DNA from: JACCZX01 sp963710675
Lineage (GTDB): Bacteria > Pseudomonadota > Gammaproteobacteria > Burkholderiales > Burkholderiaceae_F
Reading direction: 5' to 3'
Length of the DNA: 64,000 nucleotides
Assembly: GCA_963710675.1 (NCBI GenBank)
Contig: CAVQBE010000010.1
Span: forward strand, 1-64,000
Below the pieces are notes generated by a model. It was not told the DNA's origin and did not search any database. It saw only the letters and a program-made list of their open reading frames with translations. The translations under genes were made by a program, and so were the position numbers. How positions within the stretch are numbered: position 1 is the stretch's first letter; every line of letters begins with the position of its first letter. Positions 63,505 through 64,000 of the stretch are shown one piece after another.

Positions 63505-64000
63505 TTAGAAGCCGAGCTTGCGCAGCAAGCACATCGCACCCAGCAACAGCGGTTGATGCACCAGATAGATCGTCAGCGCCCAGGTGCCGAGAAACAGCAG
63601 CCAGCGCGGCGGCCGTTCGATTTAGCGGTGCCAGCAGCATCGGGAACCGCCATTGCGCGCGCTGCCAAGAGCGTCGCCAGGCCGGCACCAATCAGCACCA
63701 CTCCAATCCACGGAAACAGCGGAACGTAGTCTTCGGTACTCGGCTTGAATGTCATGAAGCCAACAATCGTCGCCGGTGGCGTGTTGAAGAACTCGTTCGT
63801 GTAGATCACGCCCAGCGCAGATGCACACGATGCCGAGCGCGATGTTCCATGCCTTCAAGCGCAACAGAGGTCGCGCGAGCAGAAGTGCCGCTGCGACGAA
63901 ATGCAGTATTCCGAAGTAGATGAAGCCGCTGACCGAATACCAGCCAACTGCCAGCGTGACACCAATAGCGCGGCCGCCTGCAATCTGCGCCCACCGCTTC
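63505..64000 (-). CDS. DUF1624 membrane acyltransferase-like protein, C-terminal part (cut by window edge, frameshifted)
   Basis: The C-terminal portion of a multi-helix membrane protein related to heparan-alpha-glucosaminide N-acetyltransferase (DUF1624). Typical segments are VSGFIYFGILHFVAAALLLA, LRLKAWNIALGIV, YVPLFPWIGVVLIGAGLATL and the closing LTIYLVHQPLLLGAMCLL. These sit in different frames, so indels lie near 63805 and 63620. The stop is at 63505-63507. The 5' end lies outside the window. It converges on the RES toxin gene. Confidence 0.7.

Noticed and set aside
1..64000. CRISPR array, prophage, insertion sequence or attachment sites
   Set aside because: No regularly spaced repeats, transposase, integrase or phage structural genes were seen on either strand.

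Overview
The window looks like a chromosomal stretch of a GC-rich betaproteobacterium, most likely Burkholderiales or a close relative. The evidence is gene order: a 14-gene complex I operon with separate nuoC and nuoD, preceded by tpiA, secG and tRNA-Leu; the series ilvI-ilvH-ilvC-psd-pssA-leuA-rpsO-pnp; the sigma factor/DUF3619/DUF3106/RDD cluster; and divergent tyrB and uvrB. There is no sign of plasmid, phage or insertion-sequence content. Many conserved genes are interrupted by single-base indels, which most likely reflects draft-quality sequence. I give whole gene spans and state where the frame breaks.

Layout. 1-5.6 kb: edge of a secreted protein gene, tRNA-Asn, tyrB, uvrB, a low-molecular-weight phosphatase and a DUF924 gene. 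5.6-10.8 kb: a TPR protein, a TetR regulator, a phasin and a two-domain alcohol-forming fatty acyl-CoA reductase, which together suggest storage-lipid metabolism. 10.8-23.7 kb: five tandem paralogous family-5 substrate-binding proteins, translationally chained and followed by an alpha/beta hydrolase, divergent from one permease pair and one fused double-ATPase gene. This is one peptide-type ABC transporter core with five alternative binding proteins. 23.7-26.5 kb: a conserved hypothetical gene and the RDD/DUF3106/DUF3619/sigma-factor operon. 26.7-36.7 kb: branched-chain amino acid genes, phospholipid synthesis genes, leuA with a leucine-rich candidate leader peptide, rpsO and pnp. 36.7-41.3 kb: an S9 peptidase, a quinone oxidoreductase, tpiA, secG and tRNA-Leu. 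41.3-56.8 kb: nuoA to nuoN, then a Nudix hydrolase. 56.9-62.3 kb: ETF-quinone oxidoreductase, an SDR, a thioesterase, 3-oxoacid CoA-transferase subunits and a CDF metal exporter. 62.3-64 kb: an Xre/RES toxin-antitoxin module and the edge of a DUF1624 membrane acyltransferase gene.

The most unusual signal is at gene junctions. At nuoC/nuoD and at SDR/thioesterase the start of the downstream gene is present twice. The upstream copy overlaps the stop of the preceding gene and opens a short ORF; a 60-120 bp GC-rich insert separates it from the working start. At nuoD/nuoE, nuoA/nuoB and ilvI/ilvH a shared REP-like element sits in the same kind of place. It creates a mini-ORF overlapping the upstream stop and, in the two nuo cases, supplies a strong ribosome binding site to the next gene. 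This looks like a recurrent way of splitting overlapping, coupled genes.
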